From Puccinellia tenuiflora (taxonomy: Eukaryota > Streptophyta > Magnoliopsida > Poales > Poaceae), in assembly GCA_012064385.1 (NCBI GenBank), contig QRDG01000626.1, forward strand, positions 186,001 through 250,000: DNA of 64,000 nucleotides, given 5' to 3'. Shown one piece after another: positions 10,528-21,739 of the stretch. Under the pieces are notes generated by a model, which did not search any database, was not told where the DNA came from, and saw only the letters and a program-made list of their open reading frames with translations. Position 1 is the stretch's first letter, and each line of letters begins with the position of its first letter. Made by a program: the position numbers and the translations under genes.

Positions 10528-10621
10528 TCTTCGACTGCTCTAGCGCAGCACGAAGTTGACTAGCCTCCTGCTCCAGACGAATGAAGCGGGTGGCTGTTTC
10601 CATCTGCTGACGATAGACGGG
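10528..10621 (-). CDS. Tat opposite-strand gene, copy 2, exon 4 (coiled coil)
   Basis: The acceptor TTCCGCAG is at 10622-10624 and the donor AAGA|GTAAGTATCC at 10527, a near-perfect plant donor. It encodes a helical stretch (RFIRLEQEASQLRAALEQSK) typical of a coiled coil. Short introns with canonical borders on both sides support a genuinely spliced transcript. Confidence 0.5.
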
Positions 10622-10751
10622 CTGCGGAAAAAGAAGTATAAATCTGTACCCGACTATTCTAGTCACGCACATCTTCGGGGGCTACTCCCATCGGGAGCGC
10701 TGTTCGCGCACCCGATACAAGAATTTGCAAGATAAGAAAGAAGATACTTAC

Positions 10752-10941
10752 ATGCTGGGTCAGATCAGCATCCACGGCAGTCGCATCAGCGGCACCATCC
10801 GGCCGGGTGGCCGTCGAAGGGTCCAGCACCGGAGGATCGTTCGCCTGTGGCGCCTCTTCAGTTGTACCAGTCGCATGCTCCGGGGCAGCAGACTGGTGTT
10901 CCTCCTCACGAGGCGAAACATGGACATTACCACCTTGATGG
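10752..10941 (-). CDS. Tat opposite-strand gene, copy 2, exon 3
   Basis: The acceptor GTAAGCAG is at 10942-10944 and the donor CAGCAT|GTAAGT at 10751. The encoded stretch is Ala/Pro/Glu/Thr-rich and probably disordered. Copy 1 keeps only its first 16 bases, up to the LTR insertion at 1261. Confidence 0.45.
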
Positions 10942-11021
10942 CTGCTTACAAAAGATTCAGAAAACACCCAAGGAACAGGAAGAAGAAGCGAATCAGAAAG
11001 GTTCAGTCGCAGAAAGCTTAC

Positions 11022-11395
11022 CTGTCAGCATCTTCACCATTGCTGCTCATGGAAGGAGACGGCATCCTCCAAAAACCCGCGGGAGGCACGGAGTCCAGCG
11101 GAGTCGCTATCAGCGGGTTCACCGGCTCCTTCGGCACTGAAGAAGATCCGCTAGAGTCCTTCTCCTCTGCCACCTCCTTCAAGGGAGACGTCGCCGCGGT
11201 GAAGTCGACGTTCTTCTGCTTACGCCGCTTCGCGGGTGGAGCCGTGTCCTCCTCTTCTTCCTCCTCCACTTCCTCGCTACGCGAGTAGGCAGGGGGAGGA
11301 CTCTCTTCATCGCCGTCCTGCTCGGCAACGATTGCGGCTTCATCGTGAGCGCCATTCTCCATCAACGGAGGAAGGCTCACGTAGTTCTTACGATC
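11022..11395 (-). CDS. Tat opposite-strand gene, copy 2, exon 2
   Basis: Equivalent of 1358-1731, with the same length (374 bp) and the same splice borders (acceptor TCTTCAG-like at 11396-11398, donor ACAG|GTAAGC at 11021). The acidic run and the adjacent basic patch are kept, with only scattered substitutions and no frame break. Conservation of the frame between two copies argues that the exon was coding when the copies parted. Confidence 0.55.
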
Positions 11396-11481
11396 CTGAA
11401 GAGCAGCAAGCAACAGTCGGAAAGTCAGAAAAAAGACAGTCGAATGACATACAAAGAAGAAATCAAGATTCAAACACTTAC

Positions 11482-11903
11482 CTCTGGGATCGGATTCGTC
11501 GAGCTGAACGGCACGACTGGGCAAGTCACGTTGCACGGGTCGGCGACCCGCAGACTGGTGATATTCCTCACCTTGATCGCGACCTGCGCATCGTCAACCG
11601 CCGGGTCGACTGCCATTTCCCACATCGGGAGAGGGCGTTGTTGAAGCGGCTGTACCCTCAGCCTATGGAACATGGCGATCAGCTGGATCCCGCCCGCTTC
11701 GCGTCCCATCGACTTCAACAACCCGCGAAGCAATGACGTCAGCGGTTTGATCGACTCCTTATCCTCCGCCGACAGGTGGTGCGACCAGGCGTTGGTTTTC
11801 CTCAAGGGCCGATCAGCGGCGAAGTCGGGGAGCCCGGCTTGGTTCCACTTGACGTAGAACCACTTCTTTCTCCAGTTTTGCACGGAGTTGGACTTCTTCA
11901 TAT
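11482..11903 (-). pseudogene. Tat opposite-strand gene, copy 2, exon 1, 5' truncated
   Basis: Matches 1818-2240 of copy 1 and has the better donor (CAGAG|GTAAGTG at 11481). Its first part, including the start codon and the hydrophobic block, is missing: at about 11900 the sequence jumps to what lies at 3127 in copy 1, so about 885 bp are gone. The motif atggaag is present at both ends of the missing stretch in copy 1, pointing to a microhomology-guided deletion. Confidence 0.65.
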
Positions 11904-12398
11904 GGAAGTGTGTCAAGTAAGCCAAGCAATTGGCTGAGCATTCGACAGTCATTCGACTGAACCAAGTACGTTCGAACCAAACGTTCGAGTGGAATAAGAC
12001 GAAGTAAGCTTTTTTAAAGCTGATGTTATGACTAGTAGGCCATCAAGGTTGAGTGAAGAGTAAGTCGAGCCAGGACAGTTTCGACTCGGACAAATTCGAG
12101 TCATCTGTTTACTCCCATCGGGAGCGGGCTTTTCGACTGAGGGAAATTTGAGTTTAATCTCAATTGCAAGCAATTCAGCTTAATCTCGGGGGCTACTCCC
12201 ATCGGGAGCGCTGTTCGCGCACCCGATGATTGTGGACAAGGGCAGTCGAAATGCTGCGACTCCGAAAGATCAAATCGGTGCATCCGAAGAATCAAGACAA
12301 GCTCACTCGAAGCAAGCTTCGACGATTCCATGTGGCGTGCCCTGAAAGGGAGAGTCCTCCACCCGACTCTACGATTCGACTGAGCACTCGGGGGCTAC

Positions 12399-12797
12399 TG
12401 TCGTGGGGCTACCTTTCGGGTCTCCCACGGTGGTGGTACCTGGGTCACGCCAATGAAGGCCCGGCGAAGCCCAAGAAGGACACCGTGTGGCACAAGTAGT
12501 CGACTTAGGTCGGTAATGCTTTCCTTATCTTGTACGTGCAATCCGCACCATCCACCCGAGACCCGGCCTATAGTATAAAGGCCGGGAGGGTGCGCCGTCT
12601 AGGGCATCGAATCATTGAACATCGCATTGTAGCCACCAATCGATAATTCCAGACAAGCAGGAGTAGGTCTTTACCTCAACTCGAGGGGCCGAACCTGGGT
12701 AAAATCGCCCCCTGTTAGCCGTCGTGTTCACCAGCCTGATCTCTCTCTTTCTCCTTCAATCAACCCGGGGTATTCGACCTAGGGATTTGCCGAGTCA
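12399..12797 (+). repeat. Tat LTR, downstream copy
   Basis: Starts TGTCGTGGGG, has tataaag at 12574, and ends gccgagTCA, giving TG...CA ends. It matches 3632-4027 with a small number of substitutions. Beyond 12797 the sequence is unrelated to the element. Confidence 0.6.
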
Positions 12798-13089
12798 CAA
12801 GCTCGTCACACATCATATCTAGCTTTCCCCCTTCTGATCAAGTGGACATGGCGTGTTCTAAAATGGGAGGCGACTGTCGAGTAAAGTAAGACTGTAGGGT
12901 TGCCGTCGTTCCAAATATATGTAAAGGACGTTGTAGGGTTGTAAAATAACAGCCTTGGTGGACCTGTCAAACAAATACCATCGCGTAAACCTGAAGATGA
13001 GTTTGATAACATGTAGCCCTGTGTTCTCTGCCACGTCGAAAAACACTTGGGCATCCACAATATCTGTCACTAGTGTATCAAATATAGCT
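12798..13089. other. Intergenic stretch, no gene seen
   Basis: Unique-looking sequence between the Tat remnant and a GC-rich repeat. No open frame with coding character and no repeat was recognised. Confidence 0.4.
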
Positions 13090-13375
13090 GGCCAAACGGG
13101 CCGATTTTCACGGGCCGGCCCACGACACAACGCGGGCCCGATCGGGCTCATGCCCGACTTCATTTCATGGCCCGTGGGCTGGCACGTCACGACAAGAATA
13201 TCTATTTTTTTAGATTTTGTAGCTATTTATACCTATATTTTTAAAATTTATAGCTATTTTTACCTATTTTTAGGCCGCAATCGGGCCTAACTCGACCCGT
13301 CGGGCCTCATTATTGCCGGTGGGCCATACCGAAAGTGCGGCCGAGGCACGCGGGTTGGCCCGCTACGATAGCTTA
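13090..13375. mobile_element. Degenerate hAT-like GC/AT segment
   Basis: Two GC-rich ends, full of gggcc and cgggc words (ggccaaacgggccg at the left, gttggcccgctacg at the right), enclose an A/T-rich centre. This resembles grass hAT-type non-autonomous elements. The ends are only loosely inverted and no TSD was found, so the call is tentative. Confidence 0.3.
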
Positions 13376-13483
13376 TCGTGGCTAACGGACCGTGCCGGGC
13401 AGAGTGTCGGGCGCAAACCGGAGAAAAACGAAGAAATACTGCCATTCCCCAGGCACCTCCCCGCAAAACCGCAGCCCCGAACT

Positions 13484-14086
13484 CTCGTTCGTAGGGGTGG
13501 GCGTTCGGTCTTTTCGGTTAGTTCGGTTCGGTCTTTCCGGTTTTTAACAATTTCGGTCATCTAGAAATGATACCCGTAATAAATTCGGTCTTTTCGGTTT
13601 TGTGTTCTTCGGTCTTCGGTCTATTCGGTCCGGTCTTCGGTCATGACCAAATAGACCAAAATATAGGGTGCAAGAAGGGGAATCGGTGCCCGGGACTGGG
13701 AAAGTGGAAAACAATCGACTGGTCTCTCATGCACGAGAGAATCTACAGTACGCTGGGCTGGGATACCCAGTTGTTGAGCCTAAAGACTAGATGGTATGCT
13801 TGGTTTAGTAGTTTGGCCTATAGACTAGATGTACACATAAGCTAGGCTGGCACACAAATTCGGCTGCTTCCGTACGTAATTCACTCAAAATAAAATAAAA
13901 TCGGTCTTTCGGTCTATTCGGGTTATGTATAAGTGATACCCGAATTTTTGATTTAATTTCGGTCTTTTCTAATTTGCTACCCAAATTTCTAACGGTCTTT
14001 TCGGTCTCGGTCATTTCGGTTTCGGTCTCGGGCTTTTCGGTTTCGGTTTTCGGTCTTCCGTTTTTATGCCCACCCCTACTCGTTCG
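13484..14086. mobile_element. Non-autonomous hAT element (13492-14078) with 8-bp TSD
   Basis: The 587-bp element has perfect 11-bp terminal inverted repeats (TAGGGGTGGGC at 13492 and its complement ending at 14078). It is flanked by perfect 8-bp direct repeats CTCGTTCG at 13484-13491 and 14079-14086. Both lengths fit hAT. The interior is made of many ttcggtc/tttcggt words near both ends and a more ordinary centre (13660-13880), with no transposase. It lies 138 bp (146 bp to the element end) upstream of the nonaspanin start codon, so it sits in the 5' UTR or core promoter of that gene. Confidence 0.9.
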
Positions 14087-14223
14087 TATGGGGAGGCAGC
14101 TCCTGCTTGGGCAAGACTGAGACGAGACCCACCCGCGCAGGCAGGCTCGCGAGGGCAACGCAAACCCCCCAACCCGCGTCCACCCTCCGCCCAGATCTCG
14201 CCGCCATCGCCGCCGACAACGGG

Positions 14224-17200
14224 ATGCTCCTCCTGCGCGGCCTCCTCCTCGCCGCGCTCCTCGCCGTCGCGCGGCCGCCCACCGCATCCGCCTCCGAGTC
14301 CGACCACAAGGTGCGCCACCGCCTCGCCCCTCCTCGGTACTCCCGTACCCCTAGATCCGAGCCTCCCACGCGCACGTCGTCTGGATCCGGCGAGGCGCCG
14401 CGCCGGATCTGGACGCAGCCGTGCGTTGCCTGTGAGTTGCGTGCTTAGTTCGAGGTTGCCGGCGTGATCTGGCGCTCTGTGACGCGACGGGTTTCACGCT
14501 TAGGAATTTGGTACTGTTGTTACTTGCGAAAGGAGGGTTCCCGGCATGCGCTGGGATGCTACTTGATCTCCTTTGCTTTAAGAGTGCACACGAGAACATT
14601 AGAGCTGCATTAGGACAAAAGAGGTTTTGGGGCCCTTGGGTGTGTCAACTTCAGAAATAACTCTGGCAGGGAAATGGCTGTTACTGTATTGTTGTCCAGT
14701 GAAGTTGCCAGGCTAGGTCGTGACTCTTGAATAAGATTCTAGACAGGTAGGAGACTCATACTAGCTTATGTCAGAATCGTCGAGTTGTATCTTTCTCGGC
14801 GGTGCATTTAAACTCTGAGATGCAGCGCATGCCATGTTTCAGATGGGATGCATCACCTGAATACTGTTGTGGGCGTCCATTTAAGAGTATCCTGCGCTAC
14901 GAAGTGGCAGTCATACTGCCTGTTGTCGAACATTATTTCACACTGCCCAATATTGGGAATCATACTAGTTGGAAGAATGATATGGTATCATGGAAGTCAT
15001 AACTTGATGGTTTGAAATAAGTTACGACCCCTTCTGTATTACACCATTCTGTTAACTTAATTGTAATGTCCCTCGAATATCGCAGTATGTAGGTACGTGA
15101 TGATCAGTGATAACAAATGTTGGCCCGCTGCTAAATAATTTTGAGAGTTAATTTTATGGATAATTCATTCTACTTTAGGAAAGGAAAGTATTTTGGTGGC
15201 TTTAATGTTTGATTAATTACTATATTTGAGAGGATGTACACTTTCACAAACATTGCCACAAGAAAGATGCTTCTTTTATTTTTTTTGAAATTTTAACTGG
15301 TTGACAATCCCATATGTTTTTGAACAGTGGGATGCCCCTTCACAATCAATAAGCCAGCCATGGAACTTAAATTTCAAAGTTTTTATACTGGCTTTTTATG
15401 TTTTCCTAAGGGTCCGTGTGTCACCGCGATGACAACATATAGTTGAAAGAATCTTTTTTTCTCTCTAGATAGATGCTCATATGCAACCATATTGAGAACA
15501 TGTTTTGTCCTTTACTAAAGCACTGCCGCTTTTAATATTTCTATGTGCAGTACAAAGCTGAAGAACCGGTTAAGCTCTGGGTAAACAAGGTTGGCCCGTA
15601 CAATAATCCTCAAGAAACATACAACTATTACAGCCTTCCATTTTGTCAACCATCTGAAAACCCTGCACATAAATGGGGTGGACTAGGAGAGGTTCTGGGT
15701 GGAAATGAGCTGATTGATAGTCAGATTGATATAAAGTTTTTAAGTATGTCCATCTTGTTTTCACATCCTCGATTTTCTGTACTTTTGATTGTGAATTGCT
15801 TAAATGCTTGATCTTTTCTACTAAGTGATTGATTATTCTCATTTGCTTCAGAAAATGTTGACAAGGGCCCCATTTGCACAATTGAACTTGATGCTAAAAA
15901 GGTTCAGCATTTTACTGATGCCATTGAAAACTCATACTGGTTTGAGCTTTTCATAGGTATGACGATCCGTATTTTGTTAATGATTTCTGTGTTGCTGCGC
16001 GTATTTTATTGCTACTTCTGGTTCTGACATTCTTTGTACGTACCTTTCTTCCTTTGCCTGCCGTATGAAATCACCTAGATGATCTGCCATTGTGGGGTAG
16101 GTAATTCTAAACTGAAATAGCCCATCTTCCTTTAAACATTTTCTAGCCTCTTCATCCTTTTGATAATCGGGTGCGTTGTCCCCTGAGCAGGTTTTGTTGG
16201 GGAGACTGACAAAAACAATGAAAACAAGCACTATCTTTACACCCACAAGAATATTATTGTTAAATACAATGGTAACAGGGTACGTGTTTCACTTACTTTT
16301 GATCTTAAAAATATAGCTAACACCTATATATAGTGCTTAATTAAATTTCGCTTCTAGGTAATTCATGTCAATCTCACTCAAGAGTCACCTAAGCTTCTTG
16401 AAGCTGGTAGAAAATTGGACATGACATATTCAGTGAAGTGGGTGCAAACAAATGTGGCATTCGCACGGCGTTTCGAAGTCTACTTGGATTACCCGTTCTT
16501 CGAACACCAGGTAATTCTTATTAACGTTGTTGGCACCCTAGAATTACTTAAGGAGGATTTTGATGGTATCAAATTTTCTTCACGCTATGTTGAAAGACTA
16601 TGCTTTCTGTCTAAAGAAATCACAAGAACACTAACCTGAGTTCCAATGTTCCATTTTCAGATTCATTGGTTCTCCATCTTCAATTCTTTTATGATGGTTA
16701 TTTTTTTAACTGGTTTAGTATCAATGATATTGATGAGGACCCTGAGAAATGATTATGCAAAATATGCTCGTGAAGATGATGATCTTGAGTCACTTGTAAG
16801 TATCGAACCTGAGCACTTCTGTTTAATTATGTACTCCAGCTGGGCTTTGGTAACAAAATTTGTCTTTTTCACTTGAATGACCTCTAGTGGAAGTTTGACT
16901 GTTGCTCTTATCATGTCATTGTCTGATATTGTAAAAGCTACAAAAGTATTGAAAACATCCAAACATGAATCTACACATCATTTCCATGCAAGGGGTTAAA
17001 TATCTAGGAGTAAGTAATTAGTTAAACCAGTGGTGGAGCCAGGGAATTTTGGAGCCTGGCCAAACCGCAAGTCCAGTATGGCCTGGGCAGCCGGCTGTCC
17101 TGCCTGGTAGGTGGTCCCATCGCTGTTAAGCGGCAATTTGTATGGTTGATTTCCCACACTAGCATTTTCTTTGACCAGAGTTAAATATTTGAATACTTGC

Positions 17201-19789
17201 AAGAAATCATTTGGCATGATTCTCATCAATGTCACTAATTTTCCTTTCAGGAGAGGGATGTTAGTGAGGAATCTGGTTGGAAGCTTGTTCATGGAGATGT
17301 ATTTCGTCCTCCACGCAACCTAATGTTCCTGTCTGCTGTTATTGGTATAGGCACTCAGATGTCGGCTCTTATCCTGCTTGTTATTGTATTGGCCATTGTT
17401 GGCATGCTTTATGTTGGGTAAGCTCAAAGCCAGCTTTCATTGTCTATTTTTTCTTATGCAGTGCTTTCAGAATGTAGTAGGCACATAATTGTAAATAGCT
17501 CTGGATCCATGGATATGTTCATCTGTAAATTTGTGCATATACATTTCTAAAGGCGCTGAAGATTACATATTATAAATGGATGCACATGAGCACATCAGTG
17601 TATTCTGTGCTGCATTCACATGAAACTGGAGATTAGAGATATGGTATAGACAGTTGAAAACACATGGTAAATTTGTAGTTTTGTTATGTCATTATCGTCG
17701 TTATTGAGATTTACTTATGGGCAGGGCAGCACCAAGCTAGGGCTGATAGCCAGTTAAGATAAATAAGCAAAGCGTAGTAAGAGAAAAAAATCTAGTATTG
17801 TAATTTCATGTCTATCTTGCATCTACATGATGGAAAAGGTGTTTGCTTGCTCTTGGTGAAAATGTTGGGATCTCTCCAAAATGTCAATGGAGATTTTGTG
17901 AGTTGTGGAAATGGATCCATAGGAAAATTCCTATCGATTGCAATCCCACAAATAAAAAATCCTTGAATTCCTGACGATTAATCCTTAAGAAATCCTCCAA
18001 ATAAAAGAGAACCAGGTTGCTTTTCATAGAGATAAGACTTACACTCTATAAAGCAGCATAGGCACATATATTTGGATAAGCAAGAAAAATAAAGGATTTT
18101 CTCTGCCTTTTCTCCTGACAGGGCGAGTGCCCGTCCCTTCTCTAAGACACATCTTAGATCTGTTGTATTTATTTCTGACCAAGTTAGGATAACTTCATAC
18201 AATAGCTGATTATTTGCATTATCCAACCATCACATTTTTTTTTTGAACTTGAATCACATTTGTTGAAACACCTCTTTTAACTTCTGGAGCAATGGCCTTA
18301 TTACTGGAATGCACAACTCTATATGCCATAGCATGGTGTCCAGAAGTCAGTGACCCTGTATTTAAGCATGAAAATCAGTAAGATGCAAATTGTACCTCTT
18401 TAGTCATGTGAAGTAACTGAATATCTAAAATCGATCTTGGGTTTGAACAATAATGTTCAGCTATTATCAGTTTCCTTTATCCTTTTCCCCTAACTACAAT
18501 GTTATAATATATTTGCCAGAGAAAGAGCAACCATCACAACCTTGCCATGTCCTGATGGTCCGACATCTTTCATTCTGTTATAAAAAAGTTTGTTTAGCTA
18601 GTATGAGTTTGCATTAGTGTTTCCCCCTAACCGAAACATTGTACTCTATTTGTCAGACGAGGAGCTATCATCACAACCTTTATCGTGTGTTATGCGCTTA
18701 CATCTTTCATTTCTGGATATGTCAGTGGTGGCCTCTACTCAAGGAACGGTGGTATGGTTCTCCACATGTTTTTATTTTCTTATTTCCTTTGTTCTGCTAT
18801 CCTGAGTAGATCCCTGAGTTTGAGATCCCAGTTTCTGCATTCTATATCTCAAGTTCACTCTGGATTCCTTGATTTTCGCAGGCAAAAACTGGATAAAGTC
18901 TATGATACTTACTGCGTCCCTTTTTCCATTCTTGTGTTTTTCTATTGGATTAATGTTGAACACCATTGCTATCTTCTACCATTCATTAGCGGCTATACCA
19001 TTTGGCACAATGGTTGTCATGTTTGTCCTCTGGGCCTTTATCTCTTTCCCGTTGGTGCTATTGGGAACCGTAGTTGGTAGAAACTGGAGTGGTGCTCCAA
19101 ACAATCCATGCCGTGTGAAGACAATCCCACGCCCCATTCCTGAGAAGAAATGGTACCTAACACCTTCAGTTATCTCATTGATGGGTGGGCTTCTCCCCTT
19201 CGGCAGCATCTTCATTGAGATGTACTTTGTGTTCACTTCATTCTGGAACTACAAGGTGAACTTCTCTGTGAAACAAATATGTCTGCACTTTTATGTGAGG
19301 TTCTTTCTAATTTAATGGATGATTGACACGGTTTCTTTTGCCCTTGGCAGGTGTACTATGTGTATGGCTTCATGTTGCTAGTCTTTGTTATCCTCCTAAT
19401 TGTCACGGTATGTGTCACTATCGTGGGCACATATTTCTTGTTGAATGCTGAGAACTATCATTGGCAATGGACATCGTTCTTCTCTGCTGCATCGACCGCC
19501 TTGTATGTATATCTATATGCCATATACTATTATCACGTGAAGACAAAGATGTCAGGCTTTTTCCAGACTAGCTTCTACTTTGGCTATACCTTGATGTTCT
19601 GTCTGGGGCTAGGGATACTTTGTGGTGAGCTATGAAACTTACCTGTTTGTCATTTGGTTTGAGTTCACTATTTGGTCTCTTTTGACCTTTATTTGACATT
19701 TGACGTTCTGTTTCTGTTTAGGTGCTATTGGCTATCTGGGGTCAACCCTGTTTGTGAGGAGAATCTACAGAAACATCAAATGCGACTAA
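14224..19789 (+). CDS. TM9SF3-like nonaspanin (EMP70 family), 12 exons
   Basis: Exons: 14224-14310, 15551-15743, 15852-15956, 16079-16096, 16191-16279, 16358-16510, 16661-16795, 17251-17417, 18657-18751, 18882-19255, 19351-19624, 19722-19789. The sum is 1758 bp, or 585 aa plus stop; all introns are GT-AG and the frame holds throughout, so the gene looks intact. A signal peptide (about residues 1-23) is followed by a lumenal domain with the family motif [18 protein letters not shown]. From about residue 216 ([15 protein letters not shown]) come nine membrane segments with PRPIPEKKW and [11 protein letters not shown]. The end IKCD gives a KxD signal, known in this family for COPI binding and Golgi retention. 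The family acts in Golgi/endosome trafficking and membrane-protein sorting. The start is the first ATG after a GC-rich leader and gives the signal peptide. A hAT element lies just upstream; no clear TATA box was seen. Confidence 0.93.
16079..16096 (+). other. 18-nt microexon (exon 4) of the nonaspanin gene
   Basis: Eighteen bases between cctag and gtaggtaat. With the last base of exon 3 they encode DDLPLW and the first base of the next Gly codon. The peptide is required: family members have DLPLWGFVGE or close at this place, and the exon before and the exon after end and begin in matching phase. Confidence 0.85.
17418..18656 (+). other. Long intron 8 of the nonaspanin gene
   Basis: The longest internal intron, 1239 bp, A/T-rich, with no exon-like frame. 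A stretch near 17850-18010, with several aaatcct/ggattt words, could be an old MITE, but no clean ends or TSD were seen. Confidence 0.5.
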
Positions 19790-20394
19790 ATTGCTTCTCC
19801 GATTCTGTAGGCTATTAGTGCTTAGCAGATCATGTGTTGTCGCGGGTCCATTGTGAATTGACGCTTCTAAGATTCTAATTAACTTTTGGAAACTATACAG
19901 GAGGTTGTTCTCCATTTGATTACCTTTTTCTTTTCTTTTTGGTCTATCTACCTCCGTGATGGAACTGGCCACATAAAATGTATACTTATATTAGTTCAGG
20001 AGTTAGTCTCAGTATTGGGATTTACATCTAGCTTATCTTTTTGCGGCAGCCTCTTTTGGTCAGGTAGTATGACATCAGTGATGCAGTGCGGATTCCAGTG
20101 GGCTAGATTTGCCCTTATTATGGATTCCGTCTCAATTTAGTATGGTAGGAGCAAACCATTATATTGAAGTTACACATTAGTCTGAATGAGCGATGTCCGT
20201 CTGTACAATTCCGACATTAGAAGTTGCTGGAGCGCCTGTCGAACGATTGTTTGCTGGTTTTGATTTGTGATCTTGCAGAACTATTAGCCAACACGCTAAA
20301 TCAACAGAACTGTTAGCTTACTGACCATATTAAATTGTCCGCACTCTGCAGTTACTGGTGCTTTTGCTTTGGTAATACAATACATGCCGTGCTG
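19790..20394. other. 3' region of the nonaspanin gene, no further gene
   Basis: Begins with T-rich sequence after the stop, consistent with a 3' UTR. No clear polyadenylation signal could be fixed and no other open frame looks coding. Confidence 0.4.
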
Positions 20395-20800
20395 TTTTAT
20401 GAAAACCCATAAAATTGACCACGTGGTGAAAGTTCAGTACAAAATAAATCTATTTTAAAACTTGTTTCAAAAACTAAACCTTTTGGGTAGTGTCCCCACG
20501 GGGGTGGTGCTATCATCTACATGGTAGCTCTGTAACCCATGGCGCTACCTTCCCTGCTAGCGTGACCCCTTCCCTGCCAGCGTGACCCCAGCCCCGGCTA
20601 TCTAGCGCTGTCGCCTTGGCGGTTAAAAAAATTATTGCGAGAGTTACGAGAGAGTGCGCGCAACTTCCTTGTGGAATTTTTTCTAAGTCCTCATGGGTAG
20701 CCCAGGGCACTATGAGCAATTTTCAATTTAAACAATGGCAACATAATTTCAGCGAACAATAGATTCACACATTTTAAGCATGGGAGATAGGGCAGCCCCC
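20395..20800 (-). repeat. Left arm of long inverted repeat (DNA-transposon or fold-back end)
   Basis: The reverse complement aligns along its length with 39533-39879 plus 41502-41625, and again with 41640-42110. Shared landmarks in order are ctgccctatctccca, tgtgaatct, gttcg, tgaggac/gacttagaaaaa, the tagcgcca block, cacccaaaag, and ttattttgtactgaa...ttcaccac. Arms of over 400 bp suggest a Mutator-like or fold-back element. The outermost bases are too diverged to define a TSD. Confidence 0.6.
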
Positions 20801-21059
20801 ATTTGGTACCATCTTAAGGAACATCAGATTCAACGAACATATGGTTATAGCGCAACCCCATTTGGTCTGAAGATGGCCTTTTTCCAATTTCACTCAATTT
20901 ACACATAAGAATGGATATAAATACCAAATAAAATGAGAATAATAGAAAATAAATAATCCCAATTAACCGTCACATAACAAGGGTACCAAATGAACTTTAG
21001 TTAAAAAGATACAAACTTCGGATGTCTGGATAAGATAAATATGAATTGGAGATCACGCA

Positions 21060-21451
21060 TCGCGTTCGCGGGTCATCTCTTGCCTCTTCACGATCTAATC
21101 CCTTCTATCTGGATCCATGATGCTCAAATCGACCACAATGATCCGGTTCTCCTCGGCTAGCAACACGAGCTCTACCTACTTGGCTCTTGACCATGCATTT
21201 GTCTTATCAATTTCTAGCTTCCTTTTTTTTTGCAATAAAGGTAGTAGTTCATTTGGTCCTCTTTGTCCTGTCATTTATTCTCATCTCTTTTGGCACTTGA
21301 CATCTCCTTTTGGGAAATCAACCCCTTCAATGTGTCCTTGAAGGCATTTGACGAAGCCTCACACTTTGCATCTTGCTTTATATTTTTGTGTCCCCTCGGC
21401 CTCACCGCACGGTTCATCAAGCTTGGACCGCCCTCTTCAACGTCCGGCGAG
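21060..21451 (-). pseudogene. ORF1-like (Myb/NAM-associated type) protein remnant, 3' half
   Basis: On the minus strand the frame reads VEEGGPSLMNRAVRPRGHKN, then a Lys/Glu-rich helical tail interrupted by stops near 21160 and 21070. The pattern of a short basic RP-G-K motif before a charged helix resembles the C-terminal domain of NAM-associated or Harbinger ORF1-type plant proteins. It is cut at 21451 by the LTR element. Its 5' part resumes at 39283, where codons for SSNKHPND lead straight into the site. Domain naming is tentative. Confidence 0.45.
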
Positions 21452-21739
21452 TGATGTAGCCCAACCCACATCCATCACCATGACAAGCCATCCGACACAT
21501 GCCAAGTCACCATGGGCGTTAAAGGTGAACTCCTTCCTCTTCGAGATCTCATTTCCTACCCTTTAGAATGGTTTGCTACTTGAGCATCCGCCCATTTGCA
21601 TTGCTAGGTTTGACACGATGGATACGAAGCCGATGGGAGGTGCCGAGGAAGCCCAAGAGTTGATTTCATCCAAGGCGTACGCGTGGATGAGGAGGAGGAA
21701 GCGTCATGGACAAGAAGAGGAAGAAAGAGGTGGAGACAG

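Larger units (their letters stand above)
1262..12797 (+). mobile_element. Tat-lineage Ty3/gypsy element, tandem LTR-sharing remnant
   Basis: The order is: 3' internal end of a first copy (1262-3631), LTR (3632-4027), internal part of a second copy with pol, tandem array and opposite-strand exons (4028-12398), LTR (12399-12797). The direct repeat extends beyond the LTRs: 1262-2240 matches 10926-11900, and 3127-4027 matches 11903-12794. This is what a tandem array made by unequal recombination between elements would look like. The Tat lineage is assigned from the second, archaeal-type RNase H in pol and from genes on the opposite strand between pol and the 3' LTR. The exact LTR ends are uncertain because the flanks are deleted or interrupted. 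No TSD can be defined. Confidence 0.75.
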
